Counted from the first letter of the stretch, positions 39,400 through 50,505 are shown. The stretch: DNA of 64,000 nt from Mesorhizobium sp. M00.F.Ca.ET.216.01.1.1 (GCF_004010325.2 NZ_SADR02000005.1:1-64000), one strand, 5' to 3'. The notes: generated from the sequence alone by a model not told the origin. Translations and numbers: made by a program.

Positions 39400-39419
39400 A
39401 AGATCAACGGTTTGTAAAA
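39384..39419. repeat. Exact 18-bp tandem duplication before sucD
   Basis: GATCAACGGTTTGTAAAA occurs twice in a row, at 39384 and 39402, ending ten bases before the sucD ATG (39429). The duplication moves the small ORF's stop away from the sucD ribosome-binding region. Confidence 0.95.
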
Positions 39420-39428
39420 AGGGCCACC

Positions 39429-40331
39429 ATGTCCATTCTCGTCGACAAGAACACCAAGGTGCTCGTGCAGGGCCTGACCGGCAAGACCGGCACGTTCCAC
39501 ACCGAGCAGGCGTTGGCCTATCACGGGACAAAAATGGTCGGCGGCATCCATCCCAAGAAGGGCGGCGAGACGTGGATCGGCGCCAAGGGGGAGAGCCTGC
39601 CGATCTTTGCCACCGTCGCCGAAGGCAAGGCAAAAACCGGCGCCAACGCTTCGGTCGTCTACGTGCCGCCGGCAGGTGCGGCCGAAGCGATCCTGGAAGC
39701 GATCGAAGCCGAGATCCCGCTGATCATCTGCATCACCGAGGGCATCCCGGTGATCGACATGATCAAGGTCAAGGCGAGGCTCGACCGCTCGACATCGCGG
39801 CTGATCGGCCCGAACTGCCCCGGCGTGCTGACCCCCAACGAATGCAAGATCGGCATCATGCCCGGCAACATCTTCCGCAAGGGCTCGGTCGGCGTTGTTT
39901 CCCGCTCGGGAACGCTTACCTATGAGGCAGTGTTCCAGACCACCAATGTCGGCCTCGGCCAGACCACCGCCGTCGGCATTGGCGGCGATCCGGTCAAAGG
40001 CACGGAGTTCATCGACGTGCTCGAGATGTTCCTCGCCGACGACGAAACCAAGTCGATCATCATGATCGGCGAGATCGGCGGCTCGGCCGAGGAAGACGCC
40101 GCGCAATTTCTCAAAGACGAGGCCAAACGCGGCCGCAAGAAGCCGATGGCCGGCTTCATTGCCGGCCGCACGGCGCCGGCGGGCCGCACGATGGGTCATG
40201 CAGGCGCGGTCATCTCCGGCGGCAAGGGCGGCGCCGAGGACAAGATCGCGGCGATGGAATCGGCCGGAATAAGGGTTTCGCCATCGCCGGCCCGGCTCGG
40301 CACGACGCTGGTCGAGGCGATCAAGGGTTAG
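39429..40331 (+). CDS. sucD: Succinyl-CoA synthetase alpha subunit
   Basis: CoA-binding and phosphohistidine subunit of succinyl-CoA synthetase, 300 residues. The CoA-binding Rossmann region begins [20 protein letters not shown], and [20 protein letters not shown] and [15 protein letters not shown] follow. The phosphorylated histidine is in [12 protein letters not shown] near residue 255. ATG 39429 has a weak site (AAAAGGG); upstream in-frame codons belong to the tandem duplication and were excluded. Transcribed with sucC. Confidence 0.97.
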   Translation: MSILVDKNTKVLVQGLTGKTGTFHTEQALAYHGTKMVGGIHPKKGGETWIGAKGESLPIFATVAEGKAKTGANASVVYVPPAGAAEAILEAIEAEIPLIICITEGIPVIDMIKVKARLDRSTSRLIGPNCPGVLTPNECKIGIMPGNIFRKGSVGVVSRSGTLTYEAVFQTTNVGLGQTTAVGIGGDPVKGTEFIDVLEMFLADDETKSIIMIGEIGGSAEEDAAQFLKDEAKRGRKKPMAGFIAGRTAPAGRTMGHAGAVISGGKGGAEDKIAAMESAGIRVSPSPARLGTTLVEAIKG

Positions 40332-40429
40332 TGAATGGTGAGTAGTGAATGGTGAGGAACGGATGAGAGGCAGTGCAAACGAGGGAAGTCCTCTTTTTCT
40401 ACGCACTACGAACTATTCACTATTCACTC
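40331..40429. repeat. Inverted-repeat element between sucD and sucA
   Basis: Left, AGTGAATGGTGAGTAGTGAA plus a further TGGTGAG; right, CTATTCACTATTCACT. Each side holds two copies of a GTGAAT/ATTCAC unit in opposite orientation, so the transcript can fold into a hairpin with a ~50-base loop. It fills most of the 135-base gap before sucA. Confidence 0.8.
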
Positions 40430-40466
40430 TGAAAAGGAGACGGAGCACAGGCTCCGCTAAAGAGAC

Positions 40467-43454
40467 ATGGCAAGACAAGATCAGGCCAACGACCAATTTT
40501 CGCTTACCTCTTTCCTCTATGGCGGCAATGCCGACTATATCGACGCGCTCTATGCCGCCTATGAGGATGACCATGAATCGGTCAATCCCGAATGGCAGGA
40601 CTTCTTCGCGGCGCTGAAGGACGACGCCGGCGACGTCCGCAAGAATGCCAAGGGCGCCTCCTGGACCAAGCCCTCATGGCCGCTGCAGACCAATGGCGAA
40701 TTGGTGTCGGCGCTCGACGGCAACTGGGGCGTCGTCGAAAAGCACCTGGAAAAGAAGGTCAAGGACAAGGCGGTCATCAACGGCGTCGCCCTTTCCGACG
40801 CCGACGTGCACCAGGCGACGCGCGATTCCGTCCGTGCCATCATGATGATCCGCGCCTACCGCATGCGCGGTCACCTGCACGCCAATCTCGATCCGCTCGG
40901 CATTGCCAAGCCGCTCGAGGACTACAATGAGCTGTCGCCGGAAAATTACGGCTTCACCGCCGCCGACTACGACCGGCCGATCTTCCTCGACAATGTGCTC
41001 GGGCTCGAATTCGGCACCATCCGGCAGATGCTCGACATCCTGGCCCGCACCTACTGCTCGACGCTCGGCGTCGAGTTCATGCATATTTCCGATCCCGAGG
41101 AGAAGGCCTGGATCCAGGCACGCATCGAAGGCGCCGACAAGGAGATCACCTTCACCGCACCCGGCAAGAAGGCGATCCTGCAGAAGCTGGTCGAGGCCGA
41201 AGGTTTCGAGCAGTACATCGACATCAAGTACAAGGGCACCAAGCGCTTCGGCCTCGACGGTGCAGAGGGGCTGATCCCGGCGCTGGAGCAGATCATCAAG
41301 CGCGGCGGTCAGCTCGGCATGAAGGAGATCGTGCTCGGCATGGCGCATCGCGGCCGGCTGAACGTGCTGTCGCAGGTGATGGCCAAGCCGCACCGCGCCA
41401 TCTTCCATGAGTTCAAGGGCGGCTCGGCGGCGCCCGACGAGGTCGAGGGGTCGGGCGACGTGAAGTACCATCTCGGTGCCTCCTCGGACCGCGAGTTCGA
41501 CGGCAACAAGGTGCATCTGTCGCTGACCGCCAATCCCTCACACCTGGAAATCGTCGATCCGGTGGTGATGGGCAAGGCGCGGGCCAAGCAGGACTATCTG
41601 TTCGGCCGCAGCCGCGAGGAGATCGTGCCGCTCGAGGAGCGCGCCAAGGTGCTGCCGCTGCTCCTGCATGGCGATGCAGCCTTCGCCGGCCAGGGCGTGA
41701 TCGCCGAGATCCTCGGCCTGTCCGGCCTGCGCGGCCACCGCGTCGCCGGCACGCTGCATTTCATCATCAACAACCAGATCGGCTTCACCACCAATCCGCG
41801 TTTCTCGCGCTCGTCGCCCTATCCGTCGGATGTGGCCAAGATGATCGAGGCGCCGATCTTCCACGTCAACGGCGACGACCCGGAAGCCGTGGTCCATGCC
41901 GCCAAGGTGGCGATCGAGTTCCGAATGAAGTTCCACAAGCCGGTGGTGGTGGACATGTTCTGCTACCGCCGCTTCGGCCACAATGAGGGCGACGAGCCGG
42001 CTTTCACCCAGCCGATCATGTATCGCAGCATCCGCAGCCACAAGACGACGGTGCAGATCTATGCCGACCGACTGATCGGCGAGGGCCACATCACCCAGGC
42101 CGAATTCGACAACATGAAGGCCGACTGGCGGGCACACCTCGAATCGGAATTCGAGGTCGGCCAGCACTACAAGCCCAACAAGGCCGACTGGCTGGACGGC
42201 GCCTGGTCCGGCCTGCGCACGGCCGACAACCAGGACGAACAGCGGCGCGGCAAGACCGCCGTTCCGGTCAAGACGCTGAAGGAGATCGGCAAGAAGCTGA
42301 CCGAGGTGCCGAAGGATTTCGAGGCGCACAGGACGATCCTGCGGTTTCTCGAGAACCGCCGCCAGGCAATCGAGTCGGGCGAAGGCATCGACTGGTCGAC
42401 GGCCGAGGCACTGGCGTTCGGCGCCATCCTGCTCGACGGTAATCCGGTCCGGCTGTCGGGGCAAGATTCGGAGCGCGGCACGTTCTCGCAGCGCCATTCC
42501 GTGCTCTACGACCAGCGCGACGAGACACGCTACATCCCGCTCAATAATTTGTCGGCCGCGCAGGCCGGTTTCGAGGTCATCAACTCGATGCTGTCGGAAG
42601 AGGCCGTGCTCGGCTTCGAATACGGTTACAGCCTGGCCGAGCCGAAGGCGCTGACTCTATGGGAAGCACAGTTTGGCGACTTCGCCAACGGCGCCCAGGT
42701 GGTGTTCGACCAGTTCATCTCGTCGGGCGAGCGCAAGTGGCTCAGGATGTCCGGCCTCGTCTGCCTGCTGCCGCATGGCTATGAAGGACAGGGTCCCGAG
42801 CATTCGTCGGCGCGTCTCGAGCGCTTCCTGCAGCTTTGCGCCGAAGACAACATGCAGGTGGCCAATGTCACGACGCCGGCAAACTATTTCCACATCCTGC
42901 GCCGGCAGTTGAAGCGGGACTTCCGCAAGCCGCTGATCCTCATGACGCCGAAGTCGCTGCTGCGCCACAAGCGGGCGGTATCGACGCTGCCGGAGATGTC
43001 GGGCGAAAGCGCGTTCCACCGGCTGTTGTGGGACGACGCCCAGCTGCTTCCCGGCCAGGCGATCAAGCTGGTCAAGGATTCGAAGATCCGCCGTGTCGTG
43101 CTCTGCTCGGGCAAGGTCTATTACGACCTCTACGAGGAGCGCGAGAAGCGCGGCATCAACGACATCTACCTGCTGCGTGTCGAACAGCTCTATCCGTTCC
43201 CGGCCAAGGCGCTGATCACCGAACTGTCGCGCTTCCGCAACGCCGAGATGGTGTGGTGCCAGGAGGAGCCCAAGAACATGGGCGCCTGGTCGTTCATCGA
43301 TCCGTATCTCGAATGGGTGCTGGCGCATATCGATGCCAAGCATCAGCGGGTGCGCTACACCGGCCGGCCGGCCTCGGCGTCGCCGGCGACCGGATTGATG
43401 TCGAAGCACCTCGCCCAGCTTGCTGCCTTCCTCGAAGACGCGCTCGGCGAATAG
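40467..43454 (+). CDS. sucA: 2-oxoglutarate dehydrogenase E1 component
   Basis: Thiamine diphosphate-dependent decarboxylase of the 2-oxoglutarate dehydrogenase complex, 995 residues. N-terminal motif [22 protein letters not shown], the active-site region [11 protein letters not shown] and [12 protein letters not shown], the ThDP motif [10 protein letters not shown], and the C-terminal transketolase part ([20 protein letters not shown]) are present. The start follows a GAGA-rich leader 135 bases after sucD. Works with SucB and the LpdA encoded downstream. Confidence 0.97.
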   Translation: MARQDQANDQFSLTSFLYGGNADYIDALYAAYEDDHESVNPEWQDFFAALKDDAGDVRKNAKGASWTKPSWPLQTNGELVSALDGNWGVVEKHLEKKVKDKAVINGVALSDADVHQATRDSVRAIMMIRAYRMRGHLHANLDPLGIAKPLEDYNELSPENYGFTAADYDRPIFLDNVLGLEFGTIRQMLDILARTYCSTLGVEFMHISDPEEKAWIQARIEGADKEITFTAPGKKAILQKLVEAEGFEQYIDIKYKGTKRFGLDGAEGLIPALEQIIKRGGQLGMKEIVLGMAHRGRLNVLSQVMAKPHRAIFHEFKGGSAAPDEVEGSGDVKYHLGASSDREFDGNKVHLSLTANPSHLEIVDPVVMGKARAKQDYLFGRSREEIVPLEERAKVLPLLLHGDAAFAGQGVIAEILGLSGLRGHRVAGTLHFIINNQIGFTTNPRFSRSSPYPSDVAKMIEAPIFHVNGDDPEAVVHAAKVAIEFRMKFHKPVVVDMFCYRRFGHNEGDEPAFTQPIMYRSIRSHKTTVQIYADRLIGEGHITQAEFDNMKADWRAHLESEFEVGQHYKPNKADWLDGAWSGLRTADNQDEQRRGKTAVPVKTLKEIGKKLTEVPKDFEAHRTILRFLENRRQAIESGEGIDWSTAEALAFGAILLDGNPVRLSGQDSERGTFSQRHSVLYDQRDETRYIPLNNLSAAQAGFEVINSMLSEEAVLGFEYGYSLAEPKALTLWEAQFGDFANGAQVVFDQFISSGERKWLRMSGLVCLLPHGYEGQGPEHSSARLERFLQLCAEDNMQVANVTTPANYFHILRRQLKRDFRKPLILMTPKSLLRHKRAVSTLPEMSGESAFHRLLWDDAQLLPGQAIKLVKDSKIRRVVLCSGKVYYDLYEEREKRGINDIYLLRVEQLYPFPAKALITELSRFRNAEMVWCQEEPKNMGAWSFIDPYLEWVLAHIDAKHQRVRYTGRPASASPATGLMSKHLAQLAAFLEDALGE

Positions 43455-43485
43455 AACTCCAGAAGAGACAGAACGGACAGGCACA

Positions 43486-44820
<1,335 letters not shown>

Positions 44821-44863
44821 GGTTTGATTCGAGGTGAGCCGGAGAAAGGATCTGCGCCACCGC

Positions 44864-45385
44864 ATGACGACCAGTTCCTCTCGCCTTCGGTCAAAAGTGT
44901 TCCTCGCAGCGACGTGCTGGGTTGGCGTTGCGCTGACGGCACCGGCAGCTTTTGCCGCCTGCCCGCTCGAGCACGCGGTCTATGGCGATCGCGAAAACGC
45001 GGCCACCATCGACTTCAGGCCGACCATGGAATCTGCAACCGTCACCAACACGTTCAGGATGGCGCTCGACAAAGGTGTCGTGCTGGACGGCATCGTCATG
45101 TGGACGGAGGGCGTGGCGCGGCCGCATGGCTCGCTGATGTACAAATGCCCGACTGGCGACGTCACCGGCGATGAGCTAGACGCCTGCACCGTCTGGGAGG
45201 GCGTCATCTACAGTGCCGACGACAAGGGCAATATCGCATTGCTGCCGGCCGAAGGCGCGGATGCCCCTAAGACATTGATCTTTCCCGACCTCGGGCCATC
45301 CTTGCAGATGTCGGCGGCCTACGGCGCCAGCGGGTTTTCGAAGGTGCCGTGGGACATCTTTGCCTTGAAAGGCTGCCAGGAATGA
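44864..45385 (+). CDS. Hypothetical secreted protein between sucB and lpdA
   Basis: A 173-residue protein with a signal peptide (VFLAATCWVGVALTAPAAFA, cleaved before ACPLEH). The mature part is acidic with five or six cysteines (ACPLEH, YKCPTGD, DACTVWE, KGCQE), likely forming disulfides in the periplasm. No family was recognised. ATG 44864 was used; GTG 44834, ten codons upstream behind GAGG, is possible. Its stop overlaps the start of the SDR gene (ATGA), so they are translated together. Confidence 0.7.
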   Translation: MTTSSSRLRSKVFLAATCWVGVALTAPAAFAACPLEHAVYGDRENAATIDFRPTMESATVTNTFRMALDKGVVLDGIVMWTEGVARPHGSLMYKCPTGDVTGDELDACTVWEGVIYSADDKGNIALLPAEGADAPKTLIFPDLGPSLQMSAAYGASGFSKVPWDIFALKGCQE

Positions 45386-46137
45386 GCAAGAGCAAAAAAG
45401 TGCTGCTGGTCACTGGCGGCGGCCGCGGCATCGGCGCCGCCACATGCAGGCTTGCCGCCAGGGCGGGATACCGTGTCGCGGTCAACTATGCGTCGAATGA
45501 GGCTGCTGCCACGGCGCTTGTCGAGGCAATCGCCCAGGCTGGCGGCGAAGCGCTCGCCATCAAGGGCGATGTCGGCAGCGAAGCCGACGTTCTGTCGATG
45601 TTCGAAACCATCGATCGCGCCTTCGGTCCGCTTGACGCGCTCGCCAACAATGCCGGCGTCGTCGACCAGAGGGCGCGTGTCGACGAGATGAGCGCAGCAC
45701 GGCTGGAGCGCATGATGCGCATCAACGTCATCGGCTCCATGCTGTGTGCCCGCGAAGCGGTGAAGCGCATGTCGACCAGACATGGCGGCAAGGGCGGCGC
45801 CATCGTCAATATCTCTTCGATTGCTGCAAGACTTGGCGGACCGGGTGAGTATGTCGACTACGCCGCTTCGAAGGGGGCGATTGATTCCTTCACCATAGGC
45901 CTCGCCCGCGAAGTCGCCGGCGAAGGCATTCGCGTCAACGCGATCAGTCCAGGCATCATCGACACCGAAATCCACGCCTCCGGCGGCCAGCCGGACCGCA
46001 TCGAGAGAATGCGCCGCGTCGTGCCCATGCAACGCGCGGGCACTGCTGAGGAAATTGCCGCCGCAGCTCTCTGGCTTCTGTCGGACGAGGCGTCCTATAC
46101 GACGGGCGCGAATTTGGAAGTGGGCGGCGGCCGCTGA
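45382..46137 (+). CDS. Short-chain dehydrogenase/reductase (SDR) family oxidoreductase
   Basis: Classical SDR of 251 residues. The coenzyme loop TGGGRGIGAA is at residues 11-20, NNAG at about 90, the catalytic Ser-Tyr-Lys set in ISSIAARLGG and YVDYAASKGAID, and the C-terminal SPGIIDTEIHASGG. Preference for NADP(H) is suggested by arginine in the loop, but this is not certain. The substrate is unknown; FabG-like sugar or acyl reductases are similar. It overlaps the secreted protein by four bases and precedes lpdA by 23 bases. Confidence 0.92.
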   Translation: MSKSKKVLLVTGGGRGIGAATCRLAARAGYRVAVNYASNEAAATALVEAIAQAGGEALAIKGDVGSEADVLSMFETIDRAFGPLDALANNAGVVDQRARVDEMSAARLERMMRINVIGSMLCAREAVKRMSTRHGGKGGAIVNISSIAARLGGPGEYVDYAASKGAIDSFTIGLAREVAGEGIRVNAISPGIIDTEIHASGGQPDRIERMRRVVPMQRAGTAEEIAAAALWLLSDEASYTTGANLEVGGGR

Positions 46138-46160
46138 GCGCCAGACGAAAAGGAAGTATC

Positions 46161-47567
46161 ATGGCTTATGACGTCGTTATCATCGGGTCTGGACCGGGCG
46201 GTTATGTCTGCGCCATCAAGGCGGCGCAGCTCGGCCTGAAGACGGCAGTGGTCGAGAAGAACCCGACCTTCGGCGGCACATGCCTCAACATCGGCTGCAT
46301 TCCGTCCAAGGCGCTGCTGCATGCCTCCGAGGTGTTTGCCGAGGCAGGCCACTCCTTCGACACGCTCGGCATCGAGATCGGCGCGCCGAAGCTGAACCTG
46401 AAGAAGATGATGGCGCACAAGGACGCCACGGTGGCGTCGAACGTCAACGGCGTTGCCTTCCTGTTCAAGAAGAACAAAATCGACAGCTTTCGCGGCACCG
46501 GCCAGGTGGTTTCGGCCGGTAAGGTGTCAGTGACCGGCGAGGACGGCAAGGTCGAGGAGATCGAGACCAGCAACATCGTCATCGCCACCGGCTCCGACGT
46601 GGCCGACATATCCGGCGTCAAGGTCGACTTCGACGAGAAGGTGATCATCTCTTCGACCGGCGCGCTGTCGCTGGACAAGGTGCCTGGCCATCTGGTGGTG
46701 GTCGGCGGCGGCGTCATCGGGCTGGAACTCGGCTCGGTATGGGCGCGGCTCGGCGCCAAGGTGACCGTCGTCGAATTCCTCGATACCATCCTTGGCGGCA
46801 TGGACGGCGAGGTCGCCAAGCAATTCCAGCGCATGCTGTCGAAGCAAGGTTTCGAATTCAGGCTCGGTGCCAAGGTGACCGGGGTCGCCAAGGCGAAGAA
46901 GCGGGCGACGGTGACCTTCGAGCCGCTGAAGGGCGGCGCGGCCGAGACGATCGAGGCGGATGCGGTGCTGATCGCGACGGGGCGCCGCGCCTATTCGGAC
47001 AGCCTCGGGCTGAAGGAAGCCGGTGTCGAGGTCGACGAGCGCGGCCGGGTCAAGACGGACGGCCACCTCAAGACAAATGTGCCCGGCATCTATGCCATCG
47101 GCGATGTCATCGCCGGGCCGATGCTCGCCCACAAGGCGGAGGACGAGGGCGTGGCAGTGGCCGAGACCATTGCCGGCCAGGCCGGTCATGTGAACTACGA
47201 GGTGATCCCGAATGTCGTCTACACCAGCCCGGAAATCGCCTCGGTCGGCAAGACCGAAGAGGAATTGAAAAAGGCCGGCATTGACTACAGGGCCGGCAAG
47301 TTCCCGTTCACCGCCAATGGCCGGGCGCGCGCCATGCTGCACACCGACGGCTTCGTGAAGATCCTCGCGGACAAGGCCAGCGACCGCGTTCTTGGCGTCC
47401 ACATCGTCGGCTTTGGCGCCGGCGAGATGATCCACGAGGCGGCGGTGCTGATGGAGTTCGGCGGATCGTCGGAAGATCTTGCCCGCACCTGCCATGCGCA
47501 TCCGACGATGTCGGAAGCGGTGAAGGAAGCGGCGCTGGCCACCTTCTTCAAGCCGATCCACATCTAA
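46161..47567 (+). CDS. lpdA: Dihydrolipoyl dehydrogenase (E3)
   Basis: Flavoprotein that reoxidises dihydrolipoamide of the 2-oxoglutarate (and probably other) dehydrogenase complexes. It has 468 residues. The FAD loop GSGPGGYVCAIKAAQLG is at residues 9-25, the redox-active disulfide GGTCLNIGCIPSKALLH (C-x4-C) near residue 40, the NAD loop VVGGGVIGLELGSVWARLG near 180, and the C-terminal active-site His in CHAHPTMSEAVKEA. Ends the TCA block, with a hairpin 45 bases downstream. Confidence 0.98.
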   Translation: MAYDVVIIGSGPGGYVCAIKAAQLGLKTAVVEKNPTFGGTCLNIGCIPSKALLHASEVFAEAGHSFDTLGIEIGAPKLNLKKMMAHKDATVASNVNGVAFLFKKNKIDSFRGTGQVVSAGKVSVTGEDGKVEEIETSNIVIATGSDVADISGVKVDFDEKVIISSTGALSLDKVPGHLVVVGGGVIGLELGSVWARLGAKVTVVEFLDTILGGMDGEVAKQFQRMLSKQGFEFRLGAKVTGVAKAKKRATVTFEPLKGGAAETIEADAVLIATGRRAYSDSLGLKEAGVEVDERGRVKTDGHLKTNVPGIYAIGDVIAGPMLAHKAEDEGVAVAETIAGQAGHVNYEVIPNVVYTSPEIASVGKTEEELKKAGIDYRAGKFPFTANGRARAMLHTDGFVKILADKASDRVLGVHIVGFGAGEMIHEAAVLMEFGGSSEDLARTCHAHPTMSEAVKEAALATFFKPIHI

Positions 47568-47612
47568 CTTCCCACGCTATTTTCCGAACTATCCGGCTGC
47601 TCAAAAACAGAA

Positions 47613-47634
47613 CGGCCCGCTTTTCAGCGGGCCG
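47613..47634 (+). terminator. Hairpin terminator of the TCA block
   Basis: CGGCCCGC pairs with GCGGGCCG over eight bases with a TTTTCA loop, followed by CTCGTGTTTG. It lies 45 bases after the lpdA stop and ahead of the convergent Pro-rich protein gene. Confidence 0.7.
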
Positions 47635-47655
47635 CTCGTGTTTGAATCGCAGTAA

Positions 47656-47982
47656 TCACTGAGCCGGTGCTGGCGCAGGCTGAGCAGGCGCCGGGGCTGG
47701 TGCGGGCGCAGGCTGTGCGGGAGCCGGAGCAGGCGTTGCGGGAGCCGGCGCAGGAGCCGGTTCAGCTGGTTTCATCGGTTCCGCGGGAGCCGGAGCAGGC
47801 GCCGGCGTGCTGGCGGCCGGCGGTTGGGCAGGCGCTGATGGCTCTTCGCCGCGTCTTCCGAAAACATAGTAGGCGACAATGGCCAGGATAATGACAACCA
47901 GGGCAATCAGCCAGGTACTGCCGCCGCCGCCCGACCTGGGAGGGGGGTTCGGAGAGGTGAAGGGGTCGTTTGGATTCGCCAT
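47656..47982 (-). CDS. Proline/alanine-rich single-helix membrane protein
   Basis: A 108-residue protein: a short N-terminus (NPNDPFTSPNPPPRSGGGG), one hydrophobic helix (WLIALVVIILAIVAYYVFG), then a C-terminal tail of about 55 residues made almost only of Pro, Ala, and Glu/Gln (PAPAPA units). The tail would face the periplasm as an extended spacer if the N-terminus is cytoplasmic. No domain was recognised. Low-complexity DNA here may be prone to length change. Confidence 0.75.
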   Translation of the reverse strand: MANPNDPFTSPNPPPRSGGGGSTWLIALVVIILAIVAYYVFGRRGEEPSAPAQPPAASTPAPAPAPAEPMKPAEPAPAPAPATPAPAPAQPAPAPAPAPAQPAPAPAQ

Positions 47983-48249
47983 AAAAGTGTCCTCCGTGGA
48001 TGAAAAGTTTCAATCAACACCCATCAACGCGCAATCGTTGAACGAGTTTCACGCTAGGGTTGGAAAACGCCGAAAACAGGGCAATTTGGACCAAGAATCG
48101 CTTTGCGGCATGCATTTCCCCCGCGAAATTGGCGGTGATCGAGCCAAAATGAGCCTTTTCGACCTTCTCAGGGTGAGACGATGCCAGTCAGCAGTCGCGC
48201 CGTGATTCGAGTAGGATCTGGTGATTCGCACACAACCCACCCGTGCAAT
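47983..48249. other. Intergenic region upstream of the Pro-rich protein
   Basis: Separates two minus-strand genes, so it carries the promoter of the Pro-rich protein and the end of the TraB/GumN gene. GTGTCCTCCG upstream of its start is a good ribosome-binding site read on the minus strand. No RNA, repeat or second gene was seen. Confidence 0.5.
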
Positions 48250-49317
48250 TCAATCGATGGCGGTGACGATGTAGCCGGCCTTGCGGAAGTCCTCAACCAG
48301 TCCTTCGGACCCGGGGAGGTGCAGGGCGCCGACCGCCATGAAGGCGTTGCCCCTGGCGAGTATCGGTTTGGCATGGTCGACCATCACCTTGTTGCGGCTG
48401 GTGATCATCGTTTCCTCGAACGCGGCGTAACCCGCCGGATCGTCCTCGTCGCCGGGAAGCACCGAACGAAACAGCGGCCAGAACATGCCGGTATCGCCGC
48501 GCTGGTAAAGCACGATCATGGTTTCGTTGATGTCGTTCATCCTGTCGCCGAGTTTCAGCGTGTCCACCAGCCCCTTCATGTGAAAGGCAAGCGGCAGCGA
48601 GGCCATGGCGCGAAGCTGGTCGGCGACGGTCTCCAGACCCTCGACCGCCTTGCCAGAGGCCTTGGCATCCTCGGCGAGCTTGATGTCGAGCACCGGCGCG
48701 CCGCCGGCCTTGCGGGCCAGCTCGCAAGCAGGCAGCGCCACCATGGCCGACAGCATCCACGGCTTCATCTTGGCGACGGTCGCCGGCGGGATGCCGCGTG
48801 CGTCGAGCGCCTTGTTCACCGCCATCGCATCGTCCGGCGACAGCAGCGACGACAGCGTCGTGTTGTCGGTGAACATCATCAGGCCCGGCTCTTTGAGGAT
48901 CGCCGTCATCATCTTCTGCTGATCGAGCACTTCCGTGGTCTCGATGACGATGGTGTCGGCGGCATCAAAGGCCTTTTGTGCGGCGACCGGCAGCGTGGTG
49001 ACGCGCGGGTCGGTCATATGCATGGTGCCGAACAGGAAGGACGGCTTCTGGCCCGGCTTTTCCAGTTTCCACAACAGACCCTTGCCATTCGGTGTCGCGG
49101 CCGCTTCGGTCTCGATCTTGCGGTAGGCGGTAGGATCGTCCTTCTGCAAGGCCGACAACATGTCGGCGCCGGTGCAGACCGGGATTTCGGCATGTGCCTT
49201 GCCGGTGGCGAGCAGCGCGATGATCAGGAAAGACAGCAAAAACAGGACGTTGAGCGCCACAAGCAGCTTGAGCGACACAACAGCGGCGCGGTCGGCGATG
49301 GCGATGACACGTTTCAT
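48250..49317 (-). CDS. TraB/GumN family protein
   Basis: A 355-residue protein with an N-terminal membrane segment or signal anchor (VSLKLLVALNVLFLLSFLIIA) and the TraB/GumN fold: SFLFGTMHMTDPRV, FDAADTIVIETTEVLD, and the C-terminal GNAFMAVGALHLPGSEGLVEDF. The GTMH and GALHLPG histidines are family hallmarks of a probable metal-dependent hydrolase or protease (Tiki-like). GumN in Xanthomonas lies in a xanthan cluster, but no polysaccharide genes are here. It is likely periplasmic. Confidence 0.9.
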   Translation of the reverse strand: MKRVIAIADRAAVVSLKLLVALNVLFLLSFLIIALLATGKAHAEIPVCTGADMLSALQKDDPTAYRKIETEAAATPNGKGLLWKLEKPGQKPSFLFGTMHMTDPRVTTLPVAAQKAFDAADTIVIETTEVLDQQKMMTAILKEPGLMMFTDNTTLSSLLSPDDAMAVNKALDARGIPPATVAKMKPWMLSAMVALPACELARKAGGAPVLDIKLAEDAKASGKAVEGLETVADQLRAMASLPLAFHMKGLVDTLKLGDRMNDINETMIVLYQRGDTGMFWPLFRSVLPGDEDDPAGYAAFEETMITSRNKVMVDHAKPILARGNAFMAVGALHLPGSEGLVEDFRKAGYIVTAID

Positions 49318-49392
49318 GGTTCGGTTCTAGACATGAAAAGCGGCAAAACAGTTAACCGGTGCCACGAAATTGTCCCGACATGGCACCACTGC

Positions 49393-49435
49393 ACATGATC
49401 TTATCCGAAAAGTCTGCAACTTTTCGGGATCATGC
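49393..49435. repeat. REP-type palindrome, copy 3, between gumN-like gene and xerC
   Basis: Runs from CATGATCTTATCCGAAAAGT through CTGCA to ACTTTTCGGGATCATGC, with strong complementarity between the arms. It lies directly beyond the xerC stop codon (minus strand) and shares its core with the copies at 24468 and 28356. Confidence 0.9.
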
Positions 49436-49441
49436 GGCCGC

Positions 49442-50380
49442 TCACGCCCGTGGATGCGCAGACTCATAAATTTCGAGCAGTCTTGCGGTGTCGACGCCCG
49501 TATAGACCTGCGTCGTCGACAGGCTGGCGTGGCCCAGCAGTTCCTGGATGGTGCGCAGATCGCCGCCACGTCCAAGCAGATGCGTGGCGAAGGAATGGCG
49601 CAACGCATGCGGCGTCGCGGTGTCGGGCAGGTTGAGCGCCGAACGCAGCTTCGCCATGTCGCGCTGGACGATGGCCGGGTTCAGCGGACCGCCGCGAGCA
49701 CCACGAAACAAAAGCACCTTGGGGTCGAGGTGAAAGGGGCAGAGGCGGCGGTATTCGGCAACCGCCCGCAGCGCCACCGGCAGCACCGGCACCAGCCGCG
49801 TCTTGCCGCCCTTGCCGGTGACGCGCAGCATGGTCTCACCAGGCGAAGTAAGATTGGCGCCGGACAGGCCAAGCGCTTCGGAGATGCGCAGGCCCGAACC
49901 ATAGAGCAGGGTCAGCACGGCGGCGTTGCGGGCTGCGATCCATGGTTCTTCCGCCAACTGACCTTCCACCGATACGACCTGTTTTGCGTCGACGGCCGTC
50001 AGCGGCTTGGGCAGCGACTTCGGCTGTCGCGGCGCGCGCAACGCCGCCGCACCGGCGGCGTTGACGAGGCCGCGCCGCTCCAGGAAACGCAGCAACGAGC
50101 GGATGCCGGCCAGTCCGCGCCCGAGCGTGCGGGCGCCGGCACCCTCGGCGCGGCGGGCGGTGAGGAAGCCGCGCAGGTCGGCGGGGCGCAGATTGGCGAT
50201 ATCCGAAATGCCGGGCGAACCGCCGCAATGGCCGGTGAGGAAGTGCAGGAACTGGCGCGTATCGCGTTCATAGGCTTCCACGGTTTCAGGCGACAGCCTG
50301 CGTTCGCGCGCCAGCATCTTCAGCCAGCTCTCACGTGCCGCCTGCAGGTCGGGTTTCGCCGGGATGAGAAATTCCTGCAT
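49442..50380 (-). CDS. xerC: Tyrosine recombinase XerC
   Basis: Site-specific recombinase that with XerD resolves chromosome dimers at dif during division. It has 312 residues. The N-terminal SAM-like DNA-binding domain spans about residues 10-100. The catalytic residues are in GSGLRISEALGL (Arg), ATPHALRHSFATHLL (His-x-x-Arg), LGHASLSTTQVYT (His and Tyr). It is a stand-alone housekeeping gene with no adjacent mobile-element ends, so it is Xer rather than an integrase of an island. The dif site is not in view. Confidence 0.93.
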   Translation of the reverse strand: MQEFLIPAKPDLQAARESWLKMLARERRLSPETVEAYERDTRQFLHFLTGHCGGSPGISDIANLRPADLRGFLTARRAEGAGARTLGRGLAGIRSLLRFLERRGLVNAAGAAALRAPRQPKSLPKPLTAVDAKQVVSVEGQLAEEPWIAARNAAVLTLLYGSGLRISEALGLSGANLTSPGETMLRVTGKGGKTRLVPVLPVALRAVAEYRRLCPFHLDPKVLLFRGARGGPLNPAIVQRDMAKLRSALNLPDTATPHALRHSFATHLLGRGGDLRTIQELLGHASLSTTQVYTGVDTARLLEIYESAHPRA

Positions 50381-50505
50381 TGCGCCTCAAGTCTTTCCGC
50401 TTCCGAACTCCATCCTGCGACGGCGAAGTTAGGAAGCGGTGAAGAGCGGTGTCATTGAAATGACAATCGGGGAGAGTTAGAGCAGGGGAAAGGACCTTTC
50501 GCATC

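Noticed and set aside
49442..50380. Phage or island integrase
   Set aside because: The recombinase is the size and type of XerC and lies among housekeeping genes, with no tRNA, attachment-site repeat or cargo nearby.
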